Shown piece after piece: positions 48,351 through 59,883 of a stretch of DNA of 64,000 nt. A program made the position numbers and the translations under genes. A model generated the notes under the pieces. That model had not been told where the DNA came from and ran no database searches. It saw nothing but the letters and a program-made list of their open reading frames with translations. The stretch spans positions 124,001 to 188,000 of the forward strand of contig NC_057764.1 in assembly GCF_010389155.1 (NCBI RefSeq), in the 5' to 3' direction. Position 1 is the stretch's first letter; each line of letters opens with the position of its first letter. The stretch comes from Erigeron canadensis (taxonomy: Eukaryota; Streptophyta; Magnoliopsida; Asterales; Asteraceae).

Positions 48351-49673
48351 CTACTGACTAGAGGAGACTTGATCCTTTGTCAGAGCATTACTGTCAGCAA
48401 GTGCCATGAGGCACATGGCATTAACATAATCGTCATCATCAGAATCATCTGAGTCAGCCCAATCATGTTCCTCAGCAATTAGACCTTTTGCTGGAACTTT
48501 GGCATCTTCTGTTTCAACCACCTTAGCCTTCAGCTGATAGTATTTGTTCCTATATTCATCAGCAGATTTGGAAGGATTAGTTTTGGGAGCAGCAGGATTG
48601 GGAATAGAGACTCTGCACTCCTTCTGGTAGTGGCCTTTTCTGCCACACCTCCAGCACTCTTCCTGTGATTTATCAACAGGAGGTTTGAGGGGAGCAACCG
48701 TTTTGAGATTGTTCCACCTTTTGGAGTATCTTCTACCAGCAACAAGGGCAAAGCCCATGAAGTCATTGAACAAATCTTGTTTTTCTTCATCATCCAGCTC
48801 ATCAATGAGGGTCTGAATAGGTGCTGGAAGATTTGAAGTACTGGCACCATCATAGAGATCGATGGGCTCAGTAGAAACAAGAGCGATAGGGTCAGAAATA
48901 GGATGAGAGGAGATGCTGACAGAGGAAAAAGAAGAAGAAGGGCCAACATGTCTTTTGGCATCAGCAGAGGCTCGAATATTTTGAGCCAATGCTCTTTCTT
49001 CAAATTGAAGAGTGCCAAAAAGTTCTTCAAGATCAAAATCTTGGATTTTCTTCGTTGTACGAAGAGTTTGTCTTAAGTTTTGCCACTTAAGAGGAAGAGA
49101 GTCGATGAATTTATGACATACTTCAAAGTTATCATGAGTAATGCCAACATTTGTCATATCATTGAGCAACCCTTTAAAGCGAGTATAGGTGCTCTCAAGA
49201 CTTTCATCAGGAAGAGAGAAGAAGTTTTCATAGGCTCTTTTCAAATCAATTTTCTTGATTTTGATGAGGTCAGCAGATCCTTCATAGGTGCTAACAAGTC
49301 TGTCCCATACTTCCTTTGAAGAGGGATACTTGATGACTAGTTTCATGATTTCAGTGGGAAGAGTAACGATAATCATGTTTTTCAATCTAGCATCAAGATT
49401 TACCAGCTTTCTTTCTTCATCTGTCCATTGAACCTTTGGTTTAACCAGGTTAGTGACTATCTCAGGAGCTTCAGGTGTAGCTCCTGGAGTCCTTTGGACA
49501 TACATCGGTACGTATAGACCCTCAGTTAATATGGTCATTAAATAGGGTTCCACACCGAAGATGTGAAGAAGCATCCTCTCCTTCCAAGACCCAAAATCTT
49601 TGGGCTCGAACTTAGGAGGTGTCGACACGTAGCCAAAGTCACGTGTGTTCACAAGGCTGGGAACAGAAGACAT
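48351..49673 (-). CDS. Sirevirus gag (capsid and zinc knuckle)
   Basis: 440 codons from MSSVPSLVNTRDFG. The UBN2/Retrotran_gag type capsid region is recognisable by WKERMLLHIFG, KEVWDRLVSTYEGS, LKRAYENFFSLPDESLES and FKGLLNDMTNVGI. A CCHC knuckle CWRCGRKGHYQKEC lies near residue 340, followed by an acidic stretch (DSDDSDDDDY). It ends at TAG in the context CAG-TAG-GTG. Because the next frame is open for another 261 codons, this stop is either a point mutation of the gag reading frame or a recoding site. The context does not fit the CAR-NBA readthrough consensus. The start codon lies 121 nt inside the LTR, as expected for a leader with a PBS. Confidence 0.9.
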   Translation of the reverse strand: MSSVPSLVNTRDFGYVSTPPKFEPKDFGSWKERMLLHIFGVEPYLMTILTEGLYVPMYVQRTPGATPEAPEIVTNLVKPKVQWTDEERKLVNLDARLKNMIIVTLPTEIMKLVIKYPSSKEVWDRLVSTYEGSADLIKIKKIDLKRAYENFFSLPDESLESTYTRFKGLLNDMTNVGITHDNFEVCHKFIDSLPLKWQNLRQTLRTTKKIQDFDLEELFGTLQFEERALAQNIRASADAKRHVGPSSSFSSVSISSHPISDPIALVSTEPIDLYDGASTSNLPAPIQTLIDELDDEEKQDLFNDFMGFALVAGRRYSKRWNNLKTVAPLKPPVDKSQEECWRCGRKGHYQKECRVSIPNPAAPKTNPSKSADEYRNKYYQLKAKVVETEDAKVPAKGLIAEEHDWADSDDSDDDDYVNAMCLMALADSNALTKDQVSSSQ

Positions 49674-49780
49674 GTTCTTGTTTTAGAAAGAGAAGATTTC
49701 AAAAAGAATTAAAGAACAGAAGTTTTAAATGTAAACACAAGAAGGCAAACAGATCTTGTTCCAATGATTTAGGAACGGTG

Positions 49781-49792
49781 GCTCTGATACCA
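49781..49792 (-). other. Primer-binding site, Met-initiator type
   Basis: The minus strand reads TGGTATCAGAGC two bases after the 5' LTR ends (CCATCA). This matches the 3' end complement of initiator tRNA-Met used by most plant Copia elements. Confidence 0.92.
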
Positions 49793-49794
49793 CT

Positions 49795-50443
49795 TGATGG
49801 TCCACGAATGCACAACTTATGTTATATTTAAATTAGACAAGAAAGTAAATAAGCAAGTAAATAACAAGAACAATATCAAGTTCAATTGTAGTACATCAAT
49901 GCAAGGATAATCATATGTATCATTGATTAAACGATGACTACATGGTTGATCTTACACACTTGACTTACAAGAATACAAAAGAACAAAGGTAATTGCTAAG
50001 TCTAGACACACTAAAAACTTAAACAATTACAAGTGACACACATTTTCAAGGTGACTAACACACTTGATACAATGCGGCTGTGTTGCTTTATATAAAGGAA
50101 GAATTAGGGCAACACAGCCTTCCTTTGATAGAGATAGATGGTGGTTGTCGACATTCCATTGGCTCCTTGTACTTCCAAGCAAGAGCCTTTGTCTTCTTTA
50201 CCAAAATGGGTATGAAAGAGAAGACCCAAGTTTTGGTCCCAACAAATACCTTTTCCAGTTAAGGTATGTTACAGTTGAAAGAACCACCATGTGACTCTTG
50301 TCATCATATGGTTTGAATACTTTCCGTCATGACAAACATTTGGTCAGCATGCAACCCGCTGAGGAGAGTCACTGGACTCACTGAAGACTTGCTGACTATA
50401 CATGTCAGTGAGTAAGTCTTATCAGCGAATCCAGGTCTCAACA
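49795..50443 (-). repeat. 5' LTR of the Sirevirus-type element
   Basis: 649 bp, driving minus-strand transcription. The core promoter candidate is the palindromic TTTATATAAA at 50087-50096. The left LTR has the same length and about 14 substitutions by eye. The outer end is TGTT on the minus strand and the inner end CATCA precedes the PBS. Confidence 0.95.
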
Positions 50444-50448
50444 AAGAC

Positions 50449-51968
50449 GCCTTATCAGCACGTACCTAACTTTATTTTGAAAATCCAACATAGATTGGTG
50501 CTTTATTTTTGTATATATTATAGTAGTAGCATTTTCCATTTGTACACTCACATATATACTAATTATAAACGATGTAGATTTTCAAAACAGTTAATATATT
50601 AAGGAAAATTCTAAATAAAACTTTAACGGTTGTAGTTAACATGCAAAAAAAAAGTTGTAACTTTTGATATCAAAAGGTCAATCTCATAATTTTATGGTAA
50701 GTGTTCACCTTAAGGCTATCCGGAGTGGGGCATAATCCCCCCAAAACTCGCCTTCCCCTTGCCCTCCACACCGTCCCGCCTCGCCGAATGCGCCCAAAAC
50801 CCCCACCAGGCGGAATTTTTCTATCGCCCAATTTCACCTTTGACCGTGCTCTTTTTTCAGTTTTCTAGGCTTCTTTTTATTAATCTATAAATTGTTTATT
50901 CATTATAAAAAGGAATCGATGTATTTTTTTTTTCATTTGTTGTTCGTTGCAGGTTTCACAATGAAGAAGATGAAATTATGACCACACGTGGGATATATTA
51001 TTTAAAGCAAATTTTATATTAGCCCCCAAACTATTATTACATTTACATATTGGTTATATTAGTTTGAATTTTTTTTAAAATTATGTGTGATCATATATTT
51101 TATATTACCCCTAAACTATTATTACATTTACATATGTGGAATGTTTGTTTAATATGGATGTGTTATATGTTTTGAAGTAAAAAAGTTAAGAACAATATGT
51201 AAAAATTAAAAAAAAAATTAAAATGCTAGGTGAAACATGGATGCCACATGACATTTATCCCCCCACCCTAAATATGCCTCACTCCCCCATTTTCCCATCA
51301 AAATTCTCTTGCTTACGTGACGCGGATATCCCCCACTCCTAAATATGCATCACTCCTTTTACCCTAAATGTCACTCTTGGAATTCTAGTTATTAACGCTA
51401 AGTTGTAAAAAGAATTTAGTTGGCACAGAAGAAACTATTTTTCATTTAATACAAATTTATTTGTTTTGGAGCTCTATATTAAGATTTTGGATACACTAAT
51501 TAATATATATGTTGCCATGTTGGATACAGTAATATATATGTTAAGCCTTTCCAAAACAATTGTTATTGCAATATATTCAAATTGCTATTAATAAACCGCA
51601 AATATATTCAAATTTTGAATGACTGATTTTGGTGGGAAATTTAAAAAGGTAAAGATTTGGTTAGAGTAAAAAAAAATATACGAATGACTAAATGAATTGC
51701 ATTACATTAATTTGATAACTTATTTTTTGCAAAGAAAGATACTAGTAATTGCTAGAAATTAGTGAGTGATAATCGGAGTGTTTTCATCTTCTTTCCTAGA
51801 TTGATATTGTAACTATTCTACATGTGTGTCTATATATATCAACAAGTAGTATTCCATTTGTGCGATCATACATTACACGAAGAATTTTAAAAAAAAAAGG
51901 AACCTTATAAACCCAACCCTTATTGTTTACATTACATTCCAATCCAATAATAATAATAATATATAATC
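50449..51968. other. Gene-free, with a possible PIF/Harbinger-like MITE
   Basis: 50707-51370 starts GGCTATCCGGAGTGGGGCATA. Near its right side, 'tatgcctcactccccc' (51270s) and 'tatgcatcactcc' (51340s) are inverted versions of GGAGTG.GGCATA. This may be a MITE, but the ends and TSD are not clear. It contains no ORF. The remaining sequence up to 51968 must include the promoter of the TSK-like gene. Confidence 0.35.
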
Positions 51969-54900
51969 ATGAAGAAGAGAGATGACGCGAAGCAGCTGAC
52001 CAACATGAAGCGTTCATATCATAAGGCTTTAAAAAAGGGGCGTCGTCTAGAACAGGCCAGATGGGCGAACATGATCGGAGGTATCTACATGAACGCGAAA
52101 GGGGATTATGACGAAGCGCTAAAATGGTTTCAGATTGATTACAATCTTTGTGCTGATCATTATTTTTCTCAAAAGGAGTTGCTCCCAACTTATCAATCCC
52201 TTGGTGAAGTTTATCTTCGTCTCAGCCGTTTCAGTGACGCCATTCTTTATCAGGTGCGCTCCATCTATCTATGCATCCACATATGCATACTCTTATATAA
52301 TTTGTTAAAAATTAAGCTCTTTGATTTTGATAAACCTTGATTGAGAAACACATAAATTAGGCAGCAAAAGAACTATGTACTGTGGACAATCAACATTTAT
52401 GTTCATGAGCAATAATAGCAAATTACAACATTTAATATATGGTAGGTAAAATTACTGACGAAATATTTGATCAATGAGAACAGAGACAATTAATATTAAT
52501 ATAGGCAATATATATAGCTTATATGGGTAAGTTATTTCGAGAACTTACATCAAAAATAAAAATAAAAAAGTCAATTTTGGGCCACACATTTTGTCTCATT
52601 TTCTCAATCTTAAAAAATATATGAAAATTCATCCAAATCATTTAAAATGTGTTATCTCACAAACCGTAAATCGTTAGATGAAAAAAAAGAGTATATGGGT
52701 AGTCTTAAAGTTTCGTCCTCTTTGATTAGAGATGCAATTCGATATATTTTTGACGGCTTTTTAATTAGTAATAAACTTGTAAATCGATTTATGAACAGTG
52801 GTCCGGTATTTTTGATATCAGTACGTGTTTTAACCATATCAGACCTAAGTTTTGCGTCTAAGATTATCAAACGTTTCAAATGAGGTAGGTTCTGATACGA
52901 AAAAATAGAATGAGAATAATGAAGGGACTGATCGCCCATTTGTAATTATACGTAATGCTTGTAAGGGAACTCAATTTGTTGCTGTTTCCACGCCCGGCCA
53001 CTTTTAAGTTGTATTCCGTATCGTCTCTATATTTCAAATATCTGTTTACACGCTGCTTAGTGTGAAATGTGAAAATACTGCTTAAATGGACACACCAAAA
53101 TGAAATGATCCCATTTTGCATAAGGCTTTCTTTTTTTTTTTTTTTTTTTTTGACATAAAACCACTGTTTTTTTTTTTTAATTAAAAAGTGAATTTATTTT
53201 TATTTTTTTATACAAATACAATTCATCATTCAATACAGCGGTGGCCATTTCCAGGCTTTTACAAATATATGGAAAAATAACTTCTACAATCCTAATCTTC
53301 TAATCTATTTACCTATATCATTCCTTCCATTTTGCATAAGTTTGTATCACATGAATGTTTGTTTTATTGGCAGAAAAAGCATTTGGTGATTGCAAAGAAT
53401 ATAGATGACATGGTTGAGGTGCAAAGAGCGTGCACCCAACTTGGTCGGACATACCATGAAATTTTCACAAAGACGAACGATGATCAAACCTCCCTTCAGA
53501 AAGCCAGAGAGTATTTTACTGCTGCCCTGAAGTTAGCTCAAATTCATAAAGAAAGGAGAAGTAATTCAACAAAGCGGGCTTTTGTTAAAGAGTACGTTGA
53601 TGCTCACAACAACATTGCAATGATTGAACTCGATCGTGATAGGTTTGATGAGGCAGAAAAGTATCTCACCATGGGATTAAGGTTGTGTGACGAAGAAAAA
53701 ATAGATGTGAACGATGAGAGTCGAGCTAGGTTTCATCACAATCTTGGTAGTGTTTACATGGAACTCAGGAAATGGGATGAAGCTCGACAGCATATTGAGA
53801 AGGAGATTGAGATTTGCAGGAACATCGGTCATCGTCAAGGACAGGCAAAGGGGTTCATCAACCTTGGTGAGTTGCTTTACAGGTTACAAGATTATGATGC
53901 GGCTACTGTATCTTTCAAAAACGCAATGGAGTTTGCAGACGGGGAACAATCTTTGGCCAACCAAATTAGCCAGAATTTAGAAACTGTGAAAGAAGCAACC
54001 AAGGTAATGGATTATGTGAAGAAACAAGAAGAGCATCTTGAACTTTTGACAAGTCACATGACCATGTTTAGCGGAAAAGCAGACAAAAGGAAGTGCTTGC
54101 GAATGCAGAAGGCATGTCTTGATCGCCTTATTGAACATACAAGAATTATTTCTTCATGGAACCAGGTTAGCGGGATATTGTTGTTATATGGTAATGATCC
54201 GACCTACACTAATAGTCGGAAATGAGCTTACCTGGTAGTATTATTTACTTGTATATATGTTGCCACAACTTTCACTCTTGGGGCAATACAAAACCAGATT
54301 GTAATTGTAAATTAAGTTGACTAATACACCTGCTTCGACTAATTAGATCCAGAAAAATGTATTATTAGCGCATGCAATATATTAACCCCTAAAATCATGT
54401 TAGCTTAACAAGTTGTTCGATATTAATATATATATTTTTTTTGTAGCATCTCCGCTTTGCAAGAAAGAAGACATACATTGCGGGCGAGCTTGTTGACCCA
54501 AATTCAGTGGCTGAATCATATCTGGTCATAGGCTTGTCATATCAAAAGCTCAGGAACTTCACCAAAGCCAAAAAATGGTGTTATAAAAGTTTTAAAAAAT
54601 ACAGAGAGATCAATGACGTTAAGGTATGTGGAATGTGCTACTTATCCGATGAATCGATTTAAATAATCGACAGTGCCTATTGATTTACATGTTAATATTG
54701 CTCAGATTGAGAAAGGAAAACCTTGAAAGTACCTACAAGTTTTTATATCTCTTTATTTTTAGCATTCCTGTCATATATCAGCTAACACATTTTTAACTTT
54801 AAAACAATTGGTGATTGCAGGGTCAGGCATTGGCAAACCTTAATCTCGGAAATGCCTTGGACTCGATGGGAGAATGGGGTGATGCATTTCATGCATTTAG

Positions 54901-55477
54901 GCGAACCAACAGGCAAGAATCACCAATTAATCAAACTTGAATATGTAACATTTTTGTTGTCTATATATGTCACCAACAATAATGTACGTATATAAATCCG
55001 TGTATCTTTTAGTTAGTCAAATTAACGATTTTCTTAGCTATATATGGACTTAATTAGCTAGCACGTACATTTAGTTAGATAGGCAGTTGGTAGCCTTTAT
55101 GATCACTAGTTAAGCAAGTAAATGAAATTAGTCTACGTAACAATGTTATATATCTTCTATTGCAGAATGGCCCGTCAGGCTAACCTACCCCATGTCCAGT
55201 TGTCTGCCCTGGAGAATATGCATTTCAGTCAGCTGATCAGATTTGACAATGTTGCAGAGGCGATGTACGGACTTGCCAAATTTATTAAGTCTTGATAATC
55301 TTATTTTGTATACACAGTTTCTATATATTTAATTAGGCGTGTTTGTGAAGCTTTCAAAGCTATATTTACAAGTTATATACATTTTTCCGGCCTTGTAGGA
55401 AGTTGCAGTCACAAATAGACGAGCTTAAGCGGTCAATAGGTGAGCTTGGACCATCAGAAGTTGAAAGTGACTACTGA
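51969..55477 (+). CDS. TONSOKU-like protein, TPR half only, six exons
   Basis: Exons are 51969-52253, 53374-54165, 54447-54623, 54821-54912, 55166-55264 and 55399-55477, giving 507 aa with consistent phases. The sequence follows TONSOKU (TSK/BRU1/MGO3) from the first TPRs ([41 protein letters not shown]) through [57 protein letters not shown] and [18 protein letters not shown], then stops at VESDY. Family knowledge: TSK is about 1300 aa and couples TPRs to a C-terminal LRR region. It reads unmethylated H4K20 on new histones and promotes repair of broken replication forks. The LRR half is absent and unrelated repeats follow. It could be a truncated duplicate, a lineage-specific TPR-only gene, or a pseudogene, although the splice sites and frame are intact. 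Confidence 0.85.
54913..55165 (+). other. GC-AG intron in the TSK-like gene
   Basis: Exon 4 ends ...ACCAACAG followed by GCAAGA. The acceptor is TATTGCAG before AATGGCCCGTCAGG. Only this junction restores the TSK frame (R-MARQANLP). It is the second GC-AG intron in the window. Confidence 0.8.
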
Positions 55478-55815
55478 TCCAGATGGAAAAGATTTGCCAA
55501 ATCTGGATGTCTCAAATTCACACTGAATCATCAAATTAAGTTATGAACCCTTGAGTACAACCAGTGGCGTATTCTAGATTTTATGATTGGCTACTATTAA
55601 TAAAAACTTAATTTACTAGGAGAATAACGGTCGGGCCATTGATTGATTGAGTTGTCCAACTATTTCATGTTTGTTTAAGCATCGTTCCAACAAATTAAAT
55701 GAATTAAAACAAAAACTTAAAGGAATGGTTTTCTGTGTTTGTGCTCATTAGTTTTTATTTATACAAAGGATAGAAAACAAAATTTTGTGCAAGCTGGACA
55801 AGTTAAGATTAGTTA

Positions 55816-57823
55816 GAGGCTCCCCAATGGACACCACAAATCCATCTAAGACTAGTCCTGTCAGCGCCACATCAGCAAAAAACACTCCAAGGACTAATCC
55901 TTTCAAAATGCACCCAATGGATTCATACACTATTGGACCCACCAATTATTTAATTCTACTAATTATCCAAACTTTACACTTTTAACTCTCTAAACTATTA
56001 ATAAAATACATTTTTAGTCCATTAACACAAATTATTAACAAAACACACAAGTTCATTAGAAATAAAAATACAAATACATTTAGAACATAAAAAAAAACAA
56101 ATTACAATAAAATAAAGCACACAACCTAAAAATGAAAAAAAAAAAAAAAAAAAAACAAAAACAAAAAAAAAACAACTACATTTTTATTTTTTAAAATTAA
56201 ACCTAATCTAATTGGGACCGAAAAGGAAGTCTTTGTACTCCGCCATGAGGTTCTTGGCTTCCTTGATGTAATTCTTCTCCTCATCATCACATTCTGTTTT
56301 GTCCATGAAAGAAAGAGCAGTATACATGGTCCGCTTCCTTTCTTCCTCACGAATGGCAACCAAAGACATTTGTTGTTCATCCAACACTGCCTCCTTTTTA
56401 CACCTAAGTCGGTCGAGTCGGGCGGCTAGGTCGGAAGCTGAAGAACGAGCAGACCCCGCATCGGAAGAAGCAGATGTTTGTGATGCCTTTGACTTAGTAG
56501 GGGGCGCGTATAAGTATCCTGACCGAAGAAGTCATTATCATCAAGGTCCACCGGCGCGAATTGGGTCCCCTCCTCCTCCTCATCTTCACTATCAACAACA
56601 TTAAGAACGTTTTTCCTTTTATGCAAGCTTCGGCCCAGAACATCATGACCGGATGGAGCGAAGAACTTTGGCTTATCTTTCACAAGCAACCAACAATCGT
56701 ATATGGTAAACTGAGTTTTGGTTTGAGTAAAGTACTCTGATCGCGCTTCCTCCATTACTTGGGCATCGTTCTCACCACTGCACCGATGACCATCATACCC
56801 TTTCCAGATTGCGTTGAACTTTGACACATTTGTTCTGATCTTTCTCCACTTGCCACTTATCTGATTGTGGTTTCTTATGTTGTTGGGGAATCTTACACTG
56901 TACTTATCTATGATTTTCCCCCAAAAAGAATCAACAGATTGGTCTTTACCGACGTATGGATCTTCTGTAGCATCGATCCAACACTCAATGAGAACTTTCA
57001 TCTCAAGCTCGGTCCTATTTGACAAGTTTGCAGCAGGTTCTTTTGGTTGTTTGCTTTTCTTAGTGCGTTTGGACATGCTTTTGACCCGACCCTTTTTTGG
57101 TTGTGCTTCAGGAATGGATTGGGGGTAGGAACAGATTCTGGCGTGGGAGCAGATTCGTGTGTGAGGGTGAGGTTACATGGTGGTGTAGGAAACGAGTGTT
57201 GATTGGGTTGTTGAAATTGTGCAGCTGATGACGACCCCCCATGGTAGAAATTAGGGGGTTGTGCAGCGGCAAGTGAAGCATAATAAGCTGCCATGAATTG
57301 AGCATAACGGGGGTCATTTGGTGGTGGGATGAAGGGTGTTTGTGGTGGCTGGTTAGAGTACGATTGATTAAAATCGTTCACGGCGTTGTTTTAGAAGTCG
57401 TTTTCTTTTTGGTTGTTGAAGTTCGACATGATTTTCTGCTTAAAATGGTTTTGTATGTGTGAATTTATCTGAATAATGCAAGTGTGGTGTGTTCTAGTGC
57501 TTATGGAGGTGTATATATAGGCTTTTTCAAAATTTAGCCGTTAAAGGACTAAAAGTGTTAAGTTTTTGAACTGCAGGTGGTCAAATAAGCCGTTACAGGG
57601 ACCTGTTTTGCCAACTTTTGAAAGTTGAAAAGTTTTGTCTTCTTCCTTGAAAACTATCCGTTGCATTCAAAAAAAAAAAAAATTTACAAACAACATTCGT
57701 CCCTGGAGGAACGAACGCACCGGACGAGTAACCCGAACGAACAAGGGACGAGTCCCACCCAACGGCTGTGGACTCGTCCGATGATGTCGAACGAACAGAG
57801 GGACGAGTCCATTGGGGACCTTC
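55816..57823 (-). mobile_element. PIF/Harbinger element with TTA target duplication
   Basis: Terminal inverted repeats of 17 bp (left GAGGCTCCCCAATGGAC; right, complemented, GAAGGTCCCCAATGGAC) are flanked by TTA on both sides (55813-55815 and 57824-57826). This is the canonical 3-bp TWA duplication of the superfamily. The 2.0-kb element carries only the ORF1 (Myb/SANT-like) gene remnant. No DDE transposase ORF is present, so it is non-autonomous. Confidence 0.9.
56208..57429 (-). pseudogene. PIF/Harbinger ORF1 (Myb-like, NAM-associated), broken
   Basis: The likely original start is the ATG at 57427-57429 and the final TAG is at 56208-56210. Recognisable parts are a Gln/Pro-rich N-terminus, a basic KRTKKSKQPK patch, the trihelix-like Myb region (VLIECWIDATEDPYVGKDQS, FWGKIIDKY, ISGKWRKIR) and a C-terminal helical region encoded near 56210-56400. 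It is disrupted by an early in-frame stop near 57393 and by frame changes at about 57070 and 56500. Family knowledge: ORF1 binds DNA or helps the transposase enter the nucleus. Plant annotations often mislabel it as a GST-T3-like protein. Confidence 0.8.
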
Positions 57824-57826
57824 TTA

Positions 57827-58429
57827 GCATTTAAAGGCGTATTCAAATAGATAGATGAAGATTAAAAAGAAAAAAACTTTTGATGTTTTTTTTCCGAACA
57901 TCTTTTATAGATAGGAGGAATAAGAGTTAACAATGGCTCGCCCAATGGAGTTTGGACAGACTACATTTGGGCCACTACAAGCGAGCTGCTAAGAATACCT
58001 ATAATGATCTTTGGAGTTATCGATATTGATCTCTTTGTGGTTCTCAAAAAATTCCGGTTGACAGATGCTCCGACCTCGACCACATTATCTCAACCACCAC
58101 CACCACCACGTTTTTTTTACTGTTATCATCCGAATCTCTCTCGCCATAGTGTCGGCTTCCTAGAGATAGGGGATATAGAACCAGCCCTTTAGCCCAACAC
58201 CACTAATTTGGAAAAGTAAAAGCTAAAATGAACCCGCAGCACGAAAATTAAAATGAACCCTGCGCCTTAAAAAAAGTTTAAGAAAACAAATTCAAGTTTA
58301 TATGCCTAATTTTCCGTTTAAATGGATAATAATACTCCGTAATAAACATTTATACAGTGGAGGCTTAGAGGGTGTTCAAACCCGATTCTCGGCCGAGGCA
58401 TAAATTTTGATAGGGCATAAATTTTTGAA

Positions 58430-58472
<43 letters not shown>

Positions 58473-58673
58473 GAAAGGAGGTGAATATAGTGAGTAAGAA
58501 GTTACAGTTGAAGGATATGCATCTCGATATTGCTAATAATATAATAATAGTTATCGTTTATAAAAAAAATGTTAATATATTTAAATTCGGCTAAAGTTAG
58601 GGGCATATTTTTCTTTACTCGGGTGAGGTGTTAAAATTCCTAGGGCCGCCACTGCATGTATATATATATATAT
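57827..58673. other. Gene-free with long (TA)n tract
   Basis: Anonymous DNA followed by a (TA)n tract at about 58432-58470 and a shorter one at 58659-58673, which bounds the first foldback element. No gene is supported. The open frame at 58004-58192 is Pro-rich and unsupported. Confidence 0.45.
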
Positions 58674-59159
58674 GGTAAAGTTATTTTAAGAACCCTTTTT
58701 TTTACGAGAACCTTTGTGAACTTTTCAAATCAAGCCCAACTAATGATTAATTTTTACATGAAAATTGTTTTTTGATTGTTTTTTTAAATAACTTATGTAT
58801 AATTTTGAAGTTTATAATTGTTTGGAGGCATGGATTATCATCCGTTATACAATTATGTGGAGATTTGGATTCTTGATCACATGTGCACGAATATTGCTAT
58901 CATTACATGTATGCAAGTCAATCACATGTAATCATAGCAATATTCGTGCACATGTGATCAATAATCCAAATCTCCACATAATTGTATAACAGATGATAAT
59001 ACATGCCTACAAACAATTATAAACTTCAAAATTACACATAAGTTATTCAGAAAACAATCAAAAAACAATTTTCATGTAAAGAATAATCATCGGTTGGGCT
59101 TGATTTGAAAAATTTTCAAAGGTTCTCTAAAAGAAAAAGTTATCAAAATAACTTTTCAC
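58674..59159. mobile_element. (TA)n-flanked foldback element, family 1 copy A
   Basis: 486 bp, nearly palindromic. Left arm GGTAAAGTTATTTTAAGAAC mirrors the right end ...AAAATAACTTTTCACT. The central words 'gcacgaatattgctat' and 'atagcaatattcgtgc' pair. It sits between (TA)n tracts. It has the same length and about the same sequence as 61129-61614. There is no coding capacity. Confidence 0.85.
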
Positions 59160-59187
59160 TATATATATATATACACATATATGTATA

Positions 59188-59502
59188 GGGGGAAGATAAT
59201 TTGAGACCAACTAAAAAAAGTTTTAAAAAGGACCATTGATTTTCGTAACGTACACACCACCATCATCATCTACTACGATATACAAGACTTTTTTGTAAAA
59301 ACACTAAGACTTTCCACCGACGGGCCCACAGAAAAATCATGTGTAAGTTAACTTACACATGATTTTTTGGTGGGCCCGTCGCCGGAAAGTCTTAGTGTTT
59401 TTACAACAAGTCTCGTATATCGTAGTAGATGATGATGGTGTACAAAAATCAATGGTCCTAGTTCGTCCTAAAATAAGAGGTGGTCTCAAAATATCTCACC
59501 CC
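59188..59502. mobile_element. (TA)n-flanked foldback element, family 2
   Basis: 315 bp, almost a perfect palindrome. The left arm (GGGGGAAGATAATTTGAGAC ... AACACTAAGACTTTCC) pairs with the right arm (GGAAAGTCTTAGTGTT ... GAGGTGGTCTCAAAATATCTCACCCC). The centre is a perfect 24-bp inverted repeat at 59338-59361. Flanks are (TA)n. Confidence 0.85.
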
Positions 59503-59521
59503 TATATATATATATATATAT

Positions 59522-59876
59522 ATGGAGTGGTCCTAAAATAACTTTCACCATATATAAGGGTGGGTTATTATAGGACCACCCCTTATTTTAGGACGAATTA
59601 GGACCACTTTATAATCATCATCACTGACCACCGCCACCACTACCATGATCATCTCCGACCAAAAACATGGTCCTCCGCGACGACCGCTGTCGGAAAGTTA
59701 TGTTTCAGTTAACTTACACATGTGTGTAAGTTAACTTAAAAATGATTTTCCGGTGGTCCTCGTCGCCGTAAAATCATGGTGGTGGTCGGATATGATCATA
59801 GTGGTGTGCAAGTTACAAAAAACGCATGTACTAATTGGTCATAAAATAAGGAGTGATCCTAAAATAACTTTCATCA
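59522..59876. mobile_element. (TA)n-flanked foldback element, family 3, plus end remnant
   Basis: The main unit runs about 59566-59876. Left arm GGACCACCCCTTATTTTAGG pairs with right CTTATTTTATGACC-type words read in reverse ('aaaataaggagtgatcc'). The centre is an inverted repeat at 59708-59735. 59522-59560 repeats the unit's right end ('gtggtcctaaaataactttca'), so it looks like a leftover terminus of a second copy beside it. Confidence 0.7.
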
Positions 59877-59883
59877 TATATAT

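Larger units (their letters stand above)
35621..50443 (-). mobile_element. Sirevirus-type Copia retrotransposon, TSD AAGAC
   Basis: Two 649-bp direct LTRs (35621-36269 and 49795-50443) bracket gag, protease, integrase, reverse transcriptase, RNase H and a long extra ORF, all on the minus strand. The flanks AAGAC (35616-35620 and 50444-50448) are a perfect 5-bp target duplication. The LTRs differ at about 14 positions by eye (about 2%), so insertion is fairly recent. A Met-initiator-type PBS, a PPT next to the 3' LTR and the post-pol ORF fit the Sirevirus (SIRE1/Maximus) lineage. Pol is broken by frameshifts and gag-pol by an inserted block at about 46106-47564, so this copy cannot act alone. 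It could still be mobilised by active relatives. Confidence 0.95.

Noticed and set aside
50707..51370. Definite PIF/Harbinger MITE
   Set aside because: Only partial inverted words (GGAGTG..GCATA) were seen, and no consistent ends or TWA duplication, so it was left as a low-confidence note.
4670..55477. A functional 'repair island' of MBD4L, RAD51 and the TSK-like gene
   Set aside because: The genes lie on different strands and up to 40 kb apart with transposon blocks between. Proximity is likely chance without conservation in other species.
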